Shown piece by piece: positions 35,180 to 47,414 of a stretch of DNA of 64,000 bases. Both the position numbers and the translations under genes were made by a program. Within the stretch, counting starts at the first letter, position 1. The number at the start of each line of letters is the position of its first letter. This DNA comes from Floccularia luteovirens (Eukaryota; Basidiomycota; Agaricomycetes; Agaricales; Squamanitaceae): positions 62,001 through 126,000 of the forward strand of contig VSJF01000015.1 in the NCBI GenBank assembly GCA_009739215.1, given 5' to 3'. The notes under the pieces were generated by a model. The model worked only from the letters and a program-made list of their open reading frames with translations, had not been told where the DNA came from and made no database searches.

Positions 35180-35852
35180 AAGTTTCTCAGCTGAAGTTCA
35201 AGTCATATGGGAAGATATACTGACCATAGTGTCGAATGTCTTTCGAACACCGACGACAAGACATATACATCTTCAAGCTGAATTGAAGATTTTGACTCGA
35301 GCTCTGGCAACAACACCACTGGACTGACCAACTTATGGGACAAAGTTACAATTTATATAGTTGTTGTGGTGAGTATGCGGACACGTGTCACACACCTTCA
35401 ATTGTTACTTTTATCATCATGGCTACAAGCTGGTTGGTGCAGGTTTACGAGTATCGCACTGACCGTATCAGTCTTTTTATAGTACTTATCAGCTGAAATA
35501 TTGCCCCAACTTCCTCCATTCAAATGGTCTCTACATCCTAAATGGAACATCCTGAGCTCCCCGGCTAGCTATTGATCTGTGCCCATGAATTTTTTGCTCC
35601 ATTGGCAGGCTATACAGAAATACTGGCGACTGATAGGTAACCAGAAGCCACACCTCCTTCATTATGAGTAAGCAAATGATGTGGGCTAATATGCAGTGTT
35701 TATAACAGTATTTTAACCCATATAGGAACGAGCGTGGTTGGTTTGTAAGATTGTTCGGTTATTTAAAAACGCAAATGATACTCAAATAACAAAGCTTCCT
35801 CAAGCTATTAGAACTGAAAAATATCAAACCTTCCCTCAACATCGGAACAGTC
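35180..35852 (+). repeat. ACS upstream repeat (type A), copy 5
   Basis: The 5' flank of ACS copy 5, matching the inverted copy at 2804-3440. It contains acacgtgtcacacac (35383-35397) and a region with taacccatataggaac (35713-35728) that also occurs at about 63275-63295. Confidence 0.75.
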
Positions 35853-38692
35853 ATGGAGATCCATTCCCCCTCAGGACCCTTGCCGAACATACCTGATAAC
35901 CTCACTGTTCCTCAGTTCATCTTTGAGTATCAACCTACTACAAGGCCTAAAAGGACACCTGATATTCCGTGGTTTGTTGAAGACGAGACTGGAAGGAAGA
36001 TATTTGCTGAAGAGGTGTGTTTTTGGAGAATTTTTTGTATACATATTATCAAACTCTTTGTTAGGTGAAGAAGCGCACTTTTGGACTTGCTAATGGATTG
36101 AGCTTGAAGTATGGTATTCGTGAGTTGATGTCAAACTGCTTGTGGCTTATCTGAAATGAGGTCACTGTCTTAGGTGAAGATGATGTTGGTAGGTGATTGA
36201 CACTATTACATAGATCAAGAAATGTAACGTAGTCTGTTACTCGCAGTGCTTCTTTATAGTCGTAATCATACTGGTAAGTGGAAGGTAGATTTGAGCAAAA
36301 CCAATTCTTATGATACATCATAGATTATCCAACAGCCATATGGGCTGTCCACCAACTCGGGGGAGTCATATCGTACGAGTGATTACATCTTTCATACTAC
36401 CCATTTCACTCATTGTGTCTACAGGGGTGCAAACCCAGACTTCACAAGCAACGAGTTGTTGTACCAGTTGAAAGAGACCAAAGCCACTCTTCTGATTGTC
36501 CACCCGAATGCCCTACAAACCGCTAGTTTCAGCAGCTCGTAACGCTGATATCTCTCTTGACCACATCGTTCTATTCGACCTTGTCAAAGCAGGCACAGAA
36601 GGGGGCACAAAGATACCAGAAGGGTACACAACAGTGAATGACCTAGTTGATTTAGGGAACAAAGGCTCGGAGACCAGCTTTTGTAGAAAGACGTCTGGGT
36701 CCTGGTGAAGGAAAAACAAAACTAGGCTTTTCTGAAGCTTCTCGTCAGGTACAACAGGACGACCAAAGGTTTGATGATTGAACATATTAGAGATCCGTGA
36801 GAGAGTAGTGAGTTTCTGATTGTTCCTTTGACAGGCTGTAGCGATCTCGCATTTTTCTCTCATTGCGAACGTTATCCAGACAGGCAGTTCATACCAAAGT
36901 TAACGAGAATTACTGTGATTGGAAGGACCAGCGATACAGGCTTGGAGATGTTGCGATTGGGGGTAAGCGTTCATATTGAACTCTCACTATGAGAAAATAC
37001 TTATACAGGTGTGGAATTGAAATAGTCCTTCCATTCTATCGTGAGTCTGTCAGTATTTTCCGTTTTGGATGTTTGTTGACTGTACAAAATGGCTAAGATG
37101 CATATGGCCTCTTTTTCAATGTAAGCCCCTTCCACTCCCTCCCCGTTCCCAGTTTAATCTTGTCTGGTATAATAGCTACACTTCATCTTATTTAGTGGGG
37201 TATGGTATTCTTTCTGATCCCATCACAGTTCCTTACCTGTCTGCCAGATGACCGTCGTTGTGGTTCCCAAGTTTAACATTATAGATATGCTTAAACAGCA
37301 TTGTCAGGCACCACATAACCCATCTTATGTACGTTTATTCCCTTATGGAGGGCATCCTTTTACTTACTCCCCAATAGTCTCGTTCCCCCAGTTATAGTAC
37401 TTCTATGCAAAGTAAGCTGTTCCTTGCTTCGCGTTGCGTCCTGTTCAACGGCTCCGTGCAGCACCCGGCAGTGAAGAATTACGATATTCGACGTTATGTT
37501 AGATGCATATTGGGCGGAGCTGCACCTCTGTCAAATGAGGTTACTCAGCAGTTGTATGACATGTTTCCTGATGCTCAGATCGGACAAGCATTTGGTGAGA
37601 ATCTGTTTTAAAATTACAAGAGTTGATCATTGATTCTTCATTGTAGGAATGACTGAGACTGGTTGTGTCATTGCTGTATGGCCTGTCACGCAGAAGCGTG
37701 GAACACCTGGAAGTAAGATTTTTATCCTATTTAAATTAACTCTTGTACTGAAATCATTGGATGTTAGGTAGTGGCCAGCTTCTCCCTGGTACTGTGGCGA
37801 GAGTTGTTAGGCAGGATGGTTCCCTATGTGGATATGATGAAGCGGGCGAATTAGTTATCAAAACACCATCTATAGCACTTGGTTATGTCAATAACGAGCA
37901 AGCGTGAGTTCATATATTTAGTCATATAAGTATAGAGCATTTTCTCATTTTATTTTATAGGACCAAGGAGACATTCCTCGATGGGTAAGGTAGCTATTTA
38001 CACCTACAAATGTTCCAGATCTCACTTTATAAAATCAGTTGGGTCAAAAGTGGAGATGAAGTGAAGATTGACCGGAATGGAGAACTTTATGCGCTTGATC
38101 GCATTAAAGTATGTTCTAGTCTCTTGGATTCATTTCAATTACTGATGTTGAGTCAACGCAGGAAATTATGAAGGTAAAGTAGATGCTTCATCTACACTAG
38201 ATGAACATGGATGAACATTTATATCATAGGTAAAGGGATTCCAGGTAGCCCCTGCTGAATTGGAAGGATGTATACTTGATCATCCCGACGTATCCAATGC
38301 TTGTGTTGTGGGGGTCCCGGACGAATTCAGTATGTCTTCACTACTGTAACAACTTGCAGCATATAGGTTGACTGTGTGTTTTCAGGTGGGGAAGTTCCCC
38401 TTGCGTTCGTAGTACTAACCAACGACGCTGCGAAACGTATCGAGACAAATCCACGAGCAGCTGACGAGATAAAGGTGTCTATCGCAAAGGTATACATTCT
38501 ACAAATTTCATGCTTTTTGGCCAGTGTTAGAGAGATTCATTGCAGCACGTTGCCGATAACAAAGTGGCATACAAATGGATAACTGGTGGCGTGGAATTTG
38601 TTAACAGCATACCTACGTCTCCGAGCGGGAAGCTTCTACGGCGTGTTCTCCGTGATCAGGCGAAAGAGATGAAAATCAGAGCTAAACTTTGA
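35853..38692 (+). pseudogene. 4-coumarate-CoA-ligase-like acyl-CoA synthetase, copy 5
   Basis: Starts at 35853 (MEIHSPSGPLPNIPDN) and ends KEMKIRAKL at 38692, with a PTS1-like Ala-Lys-Leu. Exons with GTTGRPK (about 36750-36770), MTETGC (about 37650), GSGQLLPGTVARVV (about 37770-37810), WVKSGDEV (about 38040), [13 protein letters not shown] (about 38230-38268) and SPSGKLLRRVLR (about 38618-38655) are in place. Frame breaks compared with copies 1 and 3: one extra base near 36523-36530 (accgctagtttcag), another near 36676 (agcttttgtagaaag), a change near 36725-36740 (ctaggcttttctgaag), and one extra base near 37291 (atgcttaaacagc). The 3' third is clean. The MTETG site differs from the MTETC of copies 1, 3 and 4, and the copy is more diverged from 3 and 4 than they are from each other. 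Confidence 0.8.
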
Positions 38693-38779
38693 ATGTTTCA
38701 CGTCTGCTAGTAGCGGGTAGTTTCCTGAGTTGAAATATACATAGAGATATAGGACTGTGGTTAAATTGTTGCGTCCGTG

Positions 38780-39546
38780 TATTGAGGAGCTAGCATATAT
38801 CTTCATTCTTATTTCTAAGGAAAAAATACTTTCCTTCCATCTCCTTCTTCAACTTTATCCAAATCCAGATGTCGCCCCACTCCTTTGGGTTTTTAACAGA
38901 GTCGACTATGAGGAGTCAATAGCAGCAATTTCCGTTGTCTCGGCATGCATAAATGACGTTCATCTCCCATGCACTGATGGCATGATGGTCGAAATGTTTA
39001 ATGGGCCGGAATTCAGACCCTTACGCTGCAGGGAGTCCACAGTGAATGACTATCACTATCTTCATTGGCAACAACTCAAACTTTCCAAGAGCTCCAAGAT
39101 ACTTTGCAGACAGCTCACCCATCTTCGAATTCCTCCAAACGTCTATGTATTAATGGCGCCAACAGATTTGTTCATTTCCCCTTTACCACTAGATTTCGCG
39201 AAGACCCTAACGTATCGTATCTTCAGGAATTAACGGCTCTCCAGCATGCTGCGATAATATTTACTTGTTCCTGTATAACGCATAGAATATCGACGTGGAA
39301 AACGATGGAACACAGTATCAAACAAAAATTACGGATTTCTATGCGGAGAGAGTTGGGAAGGGAGATGTTAGTGGGATCAGTTCGGTGAAAGGGCTGTTTG
39401 GAGTGAATGTACTCGTGGAGGCAGTAACTGTTTGTGGAGTCCACAACCGATTGGGACCTGTTGCTCCGAAAAACGAGAGCCACTTGGGGGATTTGTGGGA
39501 AATTCACGCTTTTGTATATCGGCTATCAGCAGAAAAACAACCATGA
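38780..39546 (+). pseudogene. F-box-like family relic, downstream of ACS copy 5
   Basis: Encodes LLLQLYPNPDVAPLLW...DGMMVEMFNGPEFRPLRCRE and STVNDYHYLHWQQLKLSK, closely matching the copy at 55300-55700. The frame then shifts near 39180-39220 (SPLPLDFAKT against the expected FTSLTHLA) before the C-terminal part VCGVHNRLGPVAPKNE (about 39430-39480). The N-terminal F-box-like LPLDLLLEI part is missing or replaced. A decayed member of a basidiomycete F-box/LRR-like paralog group. Confidence 0.7.
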
Positions 39547-39955
39547 GAGAGCACATATCGAGTTTGCTTGCAGTAACATATCATTTCACCGAATGATATC
39601 AATGCCAGATTAATATATATGCATAAGTGATGAACAAACTCAGCAATGCATGTTATCTCAATGTTATCTGCCATGAGGGTAATTAGCTGGAAAATATGTT
39701 TTCAATCTACCGTGAAAGCGAAAAAGCAACCACCAAGATGCTGGGTCACGGAAATTAAACAGGACGTCTGTCGTTCCTATTTCAAAAGCTTGTCAGATCT
39801 TTCATAATTCTGTGATCGAGTCTTAAGTAAAACACATTGTAACTATCGAGACAACTCACTTCTCAAAAAGGTCGCAATCCTCTCTTTTAGTAGCTCAGGT
39901 GAGTTTACCATAAGAATTCGGGGTCAAGTTTTCATCAGGTTCCAAAATCTCGGCC

Positions 39956-40186
39956 GTTTTTGCCGTCTCGGAAAAATCGATGCAAGTACCATAAACATGA
40001 TTTGATAGACGCTCTCGTGTCCCCTTTATTCCCTTCTGCGGTCAGATCAAACTGAGTCATTGATGATGCATAGGGATTTTTTAAATTGATAAATAAAAAC
40101 GTACCGAAGCCACATTGATAAGAAGCGGATAATACGGAGGCAGCTAAGTGGACCCTGTGCGGTATCGGGGAGTCTGCATTTGCCAT
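39956..40186 (-). CDS. Small hypothetical ORF
   Basis: MANADSPIPHRVHLAASVLS from 40186, in a good start context (accATGGc). A stretch with GTACGT, a TGACC branch-like site and CGCAG looks like an intron, after which the frame continues to a TGA near 39956 (KSCLWYLHRFFRDGKNG). No family recognised. It lies between the 3' end of an F-box relic and the 3' end of the CDF gene. It could be a real small gene or chance. Confidence 0.25.
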
Positions 40187-40478
40187 GGTAAGGATGAAGC
40201 GAAGGACTTGCTGGTAGTGTAAAGTTGTATCTAGTCACCCAAGTTTGCGAATTTCACTCTCAACTTTTGAGACACAATCAAATATATTCTCATGGAATAA
40301 TGGGAGCCGACTTTACGGATAGTGTCTTGGTGGTATGTTTTATGAATTACATGCCTTTATTCCTCCTTTTAAATGGAGTGTCACGGTGAATCATTGCGAT
40401 ACCGTTAATATCTTCATGTCATCAGACATCAGTTGAAGGTGGAGCTGGGAGACAGTTCTGAGAATTTCTAGAAATAAT

Positions 40479-42173
40479 TTAGTAAAAAGACATACGGCAA
40501 CAAGCATTTTCAGAGGGATCACACTCTTCGTCTTGAGGACACAGGATAAGACACGCTCCATTTGCCTGAGAAGCATAAGTTTGTACCAATAATTCTGGTG
40601 ATGAATAACATACCTCAAATGAGCCCTCGGGCATGGGCGACTCGGATATGTTATATTCTGGTTGTATTGTGGATGAATGAATACCAAGATGATGGAGTTC
40701 CTTGCGGATCTTGGCGGCTACTGGCATAAAATCATGCTTTCGTGAAGCAAGCACATGCACAGAGGCGACAATTTTAGTTTCAGAGAGCTGCCACACATGC
40801 AGCTCATGAAGCGACAGAACACCATCTACTTGAAGGATAGCATCTTGTACCTCGATCAATGATACCGTGGCTGGTACCCCCTGTAATAGAATAAATGAAG
40901 CGCTGCGCACTGGGCGGATTTAGAAGTCAGTTGAGGTGCGAAATGTAAATGCATACCTAACGGAAGTGCAGTAGAAAATATGATAACAGTTATGACGAGA
41001 CTGATGACAGGATCAAAGTAATATTTGTAACTCCAAGAGCTGAGCCAGATAACAAGACCCGTGGCAATGACACCCACATTACCCAACGCATCACCTAGGA
41101 CGTGCAAGACAAGATGCACGCATATTCATAGACCCTGAACGAGCATGAGAATGTCCATGTCCGTTTCTTGTCTGCTTAACGTTTGGGTCATCCCCAAGCA
41201 GAGGTGTCGCCTCAGATGCCTGAAGTTTGGGGAGTGCGTAGAAGGATGTGAATTATCGAGACCGTTTGTTGGTCGTGAAGATATACCATTCGTGTCTGAA
41301 ACGAGGTCTTGTGCATTTTGTACAAAGGTGGCACGTGTTGCGGCAGGATGACCGAAGAATGCTGGAGATCGAGTTTGAGTGGTTCCGTTTCTTGATTCTG
41401 GATCTAGAAGACGAAGGTTCTGAATATGCTAGGAGTTCGGGAAGGAGCATCTTGTTTATCATGAACGTGATTCTGTGTATGATCGTGTTCTGTGTTAGGT
41501 GGATTAATGAGTGGTACGGTGAATAGAGTGTATGTCGTTACCATGGAACAAAAATAGACCGACAATATTGGATGCCAGACCAAGCGAACCGACGATCACC
41601 ACCAGTTTTGGACTGGAAATTTCTGAGTATGAAAGTAATGAGCTTGGTCCGATGCAGAGACGAGATCAAAGATGGCACCTGGCTTTGAAAAAAATCGTTC
41701 CATTGCTTCCAGGAAGATGGATAAACATAGAGCGAGAAGAAAGACCCCATTAACGAGAGCAGCGAGAATTTCCGCTCTGTGCCATCCGTACGAGTACCGA
41801 GAGTCCGTAGAGTTCCCTTTGGTCATCTGTTTTGTCCCAGTGGTAAGAAATGATAATGTAAGTTGCTGTGCATTACCTTTATTGCATATAGCGCTACTAT
41901 CAGACTCATGACATCACTGTTGAAGAGAATGGTCTACGACCTTATCTAGACTGGTTGAACACAGGTGTGACCTACTTGAGCATATGAAAGCTGTCCGCAA
42001 CGAGAGCTAGAGAGCCAACAGCATAGCCTAGACAGAGTATGAGTGGTAACGCCTTAAGGCATTAAGGGGGCGAAACGGGAAAAGAGAAACGTACCGGTGA
42101 TTAGTTCGACGAAGAGGAAAACGAGATCAATAACGAGAAGGAGAATGATTCTAGTAGACCGAGAAAGGGCCAT
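40479..42173 (-). CDS. Cation diffusion facilitator (CDF) zinc transporter, ZRC1/COT1-like
   Basis: Starts at 42173 (MALSRSTRIILLLVIDLVFLF) and ends near 40479. Six-helix CDF exporter that normally moves zinc out of the cytosol into the vacuole or ER. Metal-site motifs are clear: ADSFHMLND in helix 2 (split by an intron near 41930-42000) and HVLGDALGN in helix 5 (about 41075-41110). YGWHRAEILAALVNGVFLL follows helix 2, and a His-rich loop (HDHTQNHVHD, GHGHSHARSG) lies between helices 4 and 5. The cytosolic C-terminal domain contains LQVDGVLSLHELHVWQLSETK and VASVHV (40770-40850). The end is Cys-rich (LCPQDEECDPSENACC). Splicing within the His loop (41150-41470) is unclear; I cannot rule out a small lesion there. 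The other zinc transporter, ZIP, is 3.8 kb away, divergently oriented. Confidence 0.88.
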
Positions 42174-45100
42174 TGTAGAGGAGGAGGAGTAGATGAGAGA
42201 TGAAAGAGAAATTTTAAGTGAGTGAATATATTACCCAGAGTATCTTGTCAGACTGATTATGATCCCACGTCGAAGCTCTTCCCACTGTGATGTAATTGCA
42301 GCTTGGAACATAAAGGCATGTCGTGATGCCGAAACTGCTGCTACTACTGACATCGATTATCTCCAACTCTCTCTCCCTCTCAATGTGTCCAGTATCAGGC
42401 ATCCACATCCCGAGATCCTGGGGTCAACTTCAGATTCTACAAAAACATCGGCAGCAATCCAGAGGCTGCAAGATGAGCCATTTTGACTGGGTTCTAACTG
42501 TATTCTTATCAGAAACAGAAGAAAAAAAAAGTGAATTCGAAAGGCTACTTGCTTAGAATGCAAAGCCATACTCAGGTCTGCTGCGTTTGGATAAAAATTC
42601 ACCAGTAAACTGTGTAATATGAATACATTGCGAGATAAACAGTTTATAATTCAGTTCAACCAGTAACCGGTGACCAGCATAAAAGTATTTTATGACATAT
42701 GGGCCCTGGAGCAAGCCCTGTCAAGTTTAAAATTTAAATCCCGACACGCACGCGGCTGCCTCGTGGAGTTGAAGAACGTCTGGTGACTGGGTCATGCGCA
42801 ACACGTGGCCTGTCAATGTATCTCCTACATACCAACTAAAAACCTTCTTCAAAATTTGAACACCACAACTCTTCTTCCTGCCTTCTTTTCTTTCTTTTCT
42901 TTTCTTTTTTCTTTCTTTCCTTTTTCTTTCTTTCTTTCTTTCTTTCTTTTCCAGTTCTTCCTTTCTTTTCCTTACACCCTTATGTATTCCGCTTATTCCA
43001 TTTTACTGCCTTCTTTTTTATTCATTTCCCTCATGATGCGCTAGTCAGGTTGTTGCCCTTTACGGTCATCAGCCTGAATTGGTTATGTAATGTAAATAGC
43101 GAAATTTCAATTCCAAGACCATGCAGGCACGATGTTGAGGCGGGGCATCAAGTATTATCACCGCGGTTCCCTCTCTTCTTTTCTACTTTCATTTTAACCT
43201 CTTGGAGATGTTGGATTGGCTAATAAGCCTTGTAGCCAAATTTCACTGCATCTGATTGTCCCTTCTCCATTTGGAAACTAGGATGAATAGCAAAACTGCC
43301 AAATTCAGTCTTCATCCCCGCCGATAACAATGTAGGAACACAGGTACTTGCTAGATTTTCCCGCTTTTTGAATGTTACCTTTCTGGAGTAAATAACCAAT
43401 AACCATCTCTAGAAGCATTTTTTTCAACTCTATAACGGTATTACAACCCATTGCGCGGGATGGTACAAGGCCTAGCTTGCAATGTACAATCAGGCACCTT
43501 TTGCTGATATACCTCCCGTTCAACTCGGCGAACGTAACCGGCACTGCATACGCCTGTGCGACTCTTCTTGTTGAGCTTGACGCAAAAGTCGCGGAATGAT
43601 ATCCCACTTCCGTGCTCACCATTCCCAGACCAAATGCAGGTGGAGCATATGGCGATCGGACTGATATAAATCTACATTATTACAGTGAAATTTCCACGAA
43701 CTGTCTCCCGAACCCAGCACAGTCGCCAGTCTATCCGCACCTCAAAGGTTCCGAGATCACTCCCACGATTCTTTTCATTCCACTGCAGAAGTATAAGGCT
43801 AATTCTGCTACCTCACGTTTTGTGTTGACGGCGCAATACGTATACTGCCGATCTTCAGCTCAGAAACTGGTGCTCTAATCAACATCAAACAGTTGTTGAC
43901 ACAGGAAGATGCTGGAGTCCTTTCAACGGCTGTGCAAAAGTTTTACCTTTGGTATGACATTATTGATGTACAATGGGCGCCATTCTTGCGGAATTTTCAC
44001 GGAAAGCCGGATAAATTCAAATAGGAGGAGTTTCCGGCACATGCAAACTTGGCGATATGGATAGAACGCGACTCTTCTTGATCACATTTCATATCGAGCA
44101 TCCAAAAATAACTGAATTTATCTAGAGGCTTCCTATTTGGTCTCAGGAAGTATCTCCCATCACTCGAATTGCTTCAGGTCATATAATTGTCCTTCTTCTC
44201 CCAGCATCAACTTTTTCATACGTATCACGTTAATGTGCCTGTCCAGAAGTCACACTTCCTGATATACCATTAGAACACTGGAAGCCTTCCCAGTTGCACT
44301 TGCACTGCATGCGTCCCGCTCCACATCATCCAATCCACACGCCACAATCTTCTCAAACCACAACATTGGTTCTCGCGTGATATTCATTGTAAATCTAAAT
44401 GAAGTCGAACAATGAGGCTGACGACCCGCATGAGGGTGCTCGACCTTGGGTTATATCCTATGTCAGGTGTACAACTGCTTTTTTTATGTCGTCAAAACCT
44501 ATATCCTCGGGTCACCTCCGGCCATTCCTAAGATGAAGGTTTGAAGGCATTTGATGATCAAAATAACGAGTGAGCTAGCAGCTATTAGCAAGCGAAGCTT
44601 ATACAAGAAACGTGGTAGGTATCGCAGAGATGCCATGTAACCACGCCTGGCCACGCGAAGTCATGCATTGCTAAACGGCGGTTGGGTATTACCTTGTAAA
44701 TGTTTATTGATTTAGCTCTTTTACAGCCTTACTATGGCTATGTGATCCTTATAGTAAAGCATCACGTTCTAAGTATTAATTCATTCCGCTATTTTACAGT
44801 CTCTTCGCTGCATCCGATCACTAAGTGGGACACCCCGAGCACTGGCAACAGCCGGACAAATGAGGGGAAACAAACGTTTCTGACCCAAAGATGAGGTCCG
44901 CGAAGACCTGATTGTTGATAAGTACACGTCCCAACAGCTAAGGGGTGAAGGATCTCCCTTCTTACCCTTCATTGCTGTACAACATGTGCGCAGGAGTGTG
45001 GCCCTGAGAAGTTCCTTTGCTTAAGGTCTCCAAGGAATCGGCAGTCATCATACAATATCGCGTAGGCATTTACCACACAACAGACTGAATCTCCCTCGCT

Positions 45101-45997
45101 GTCATCCAACAGTCCAGAGTACTATGAACATGAACCGCGAAGAATAGTTTCCCCAGCCTGTCCCTTTCATTACGGTCGGGAAATCTGTATCCGGATTTCA
45201 ACAGCATTGATATCTAGTCTAAGGTTTGATTTCAATGATTTGGCAGGTGACAATTTGACAGAGTTATTTCTACATTTTGCCCCCGCTGACTACACTGTAA
45301 TTCATTTAGGGGTCGATGTCAGAGTTATACTTGTTCCCATCTCTTCCGACTCTATTGTTATAACCTCTTCATGTGAAGGTTTACCCAGCCGAGATGTGAC
45401 ATTGAATCCTGCCGTACTGAAGGCAGTCAAGTGCGGCTCATCTTCTCACCCTCATTGTACATTAACATATGTCTATTAGTCTTTATGTATTCGTGTCCGA
45501 ATATCAAAAACACAGAAAAGGGGGGGAAGCTGAATCTTATCACCTACAAGTTGATATATAATGTAGCTTAGCTCCTTTTAACGTAGATGGTCGTCTTTAA
45601 CTCTGTAGTCATGGAACTATTGTTATGGCCGCCCCATAGCCGGCTACCGGACACGCGGGACAAAGAACCAAGTTGTTGAGATAGCTTCACTGTTTGAACT
45701 TTGACGTGTTACATGAAGTGTAACTGACTGTGAGGGTACTCGTACTCGTACATACTATAAATGGGTATCCATCTTTGTTCTGACCGAGAACATCAGCACA
45801 GCCGACACCAAGCCGTCACTCACAAGTTCCACATCTGGTACGTAATTTAGGGTGCTGACCTCCATTTCACTCAAATGGCTCTTGTCTTCTTCGCATCCTC
45901 CTTAAGTTCTTCCTTCCCCCCAAGAACTTGATTACCAGCGCTCTAAACCAACCACCAGTCTATCCACAGTATACAGCCAAAGAACTAAATTGGCATT
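42174..45997. other. Long intergenic region between the CDF and ZIP genes
   Basis: About 3.8 kb with no supportable gene. Open frames at 43305-43622, 43612-43878 and 45207-45479 show no known family or splice partners. It contains a TTTC-type microsatellite at 42885-42955. The outer parts presumably hold the promoters of the two divergent zinc-transporter genes; I see no motif I can name with confidence. Confidence 0.45.
42885..42955. repeat. (TTTC)n pyrimidine microsatellite
   Basis: A run of TTTC/TTTTC units about 700 bases upstream of the CDF start. Confidence 0.85.
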
Positions 45998-47414
45998 ATG
46001 CGATTACATATACGAGATGATGCTACTGATTGTACTGGGGCTGACAACGCAGATACTTTTTTTCATCTGCGTATCGCATCAATTTTTATCATCCTCATTG
46101 GTTCGTCCGCTGGTGCTCTCTTCCCAGTCCTCGCCAAAAGATCGTCATGGCTCCACGTTCCAAAGAGTGTTTATGAGTACGTGCCAGTGGTTCTCACCTA
46201 TCACTTATGAAGGTTGTTAATAAAACTGCCTTCTCATCTAGTTTTGCAAAATATTTTGGGTCGGGGGTCATTGTGAGTGCTTTGTAAAAATTTTTCCAGT
46301 GATCACCAAATTCCTGACTATGTACTATCAGATTGCGACGGGTTATATACATCTCCTTTCTCCCGCCCTTGATGCATTATCATCACCTTGTCTATCCGAT
46401 GCTTGGGGAGTATATGTAAGTATCCTAATCCATGAACACCGACTGATCTTACAAAGTTCTTGCGCAGCCATATGCTCTTGCCCTCTGCATGCTCAGCATA
46501 TTTTCTATATTCATCGTCGAGTTAATAGCCTTTAGATGGGGTACTGCCAAGCTAGCAGCGATCGGACAAAGATATGGTCAGTGTCTTGTTGATTTTTAGC
46601 AGATAAGAGATTGATATACTAAATCATATTCAGATGCTCATGGACACAACATGAGTTCACATGCTGCACACGGACCTGAAGGTGACGTCGAGAGAGATTT
46701 GGCAGAGAATCATTCCTCGAAGTCTGAAACTGAGTCCGTCAAAAAGCCGGAATGGACCAACAACACTCTTACACAACTTATCGGAGTCGCTATCCTCGAG
46801 TTCGGTGTGACACTCCACAGGTACTTATTTACTGACACCAATGTATCACTTGCCGACTAACTTTTTTTAACAGTGTTTTAATTGGGTTAACATTGGCTGT
46901 TGACCCGGACTTCAAAGTTCTTTTTGTCGTCCTTGTTTTCCATCGTAAGCCTTTAGGTTTTATCTAGGTCACTTAATATTGATACATTCTCATAATACAG
47001 AAACATTCGAAGGGCTAGGAGTGGGAACACGTCTAGCGCATCTACAACTGCCCCAAAGATATAATTGGATACCTATTGCAGGCGCATTTCTTTACGGGAT
47101 TACCACCCCTGTTGGGATTGCAGCTGGCCTAGGTGTTAGAACATCTTATAACCCAGGCAGCGCAACTGCATCCATCGTAAGTGGAGTCCTGGACTCGCTG
47201 AGCTCAGGTATCCTCATATATACTGGACTGGTGGAGGTAAATCGTTAATTAGCTACTGCCATTCCCTATCAAACTGATTATTTTCCAGCTCCTCGCTCAT
47301 GAATTCTTGTTCAATAAGGAAATGATCAACGCCTCGAACGGTCATCTCGCATATGCACTCATATCAATGCTCGCAGGATGTGCGATAATGTCATTACTTG
47401 GTAGATGGGCATGA
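45998..47414 (+). CDS. ZIP-family zinc (iron) transporter, ZRT-like
   Basis: Intact eight-exon gene traced in frame from ATG 45998 (MRLHIRDDATDCTGAD) to TGA 47414. It imports zinc, or related metals, across the plasma membrane. Helix 1 is LRIASIFIILIGSSAGALFPVLA. FAKYFGSGVIIATGYIHLL covers helices 2-3. A His-containing loop (AHGHNMSSHAAHG, about 46635-46670) lies between helices 3 and 4. The metal-binding helix 4, HSVLIGLTLAV, is split by an intron at about 46821-46873. Helix 5, HQTFEGLGVGTRL, is at about 46942-47035. The C-terminus is ISMLAGCAIMSLLGRWA. Length (about 350 residues) and motifs fit fungal ZRT1/ZRT2. Zinc-dependent regulation is likely for the family, but no binding site was identified here. 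Confidence 0.93.

Noticed and set aside
9890..39546. The ACS/oxidase/MFS/NLR region as a secondary-metabolite gene cluster
   Set aside because: No polyketide synthase, NRPS, terpene synthase, P450 or pathway regulator is present, and most of the genes are broken.
43305..43878. Open frames on both strands in the CDF-ZIP spacer
   Set aside because: No family signature and no intron-linked extension; ordinary chance length.
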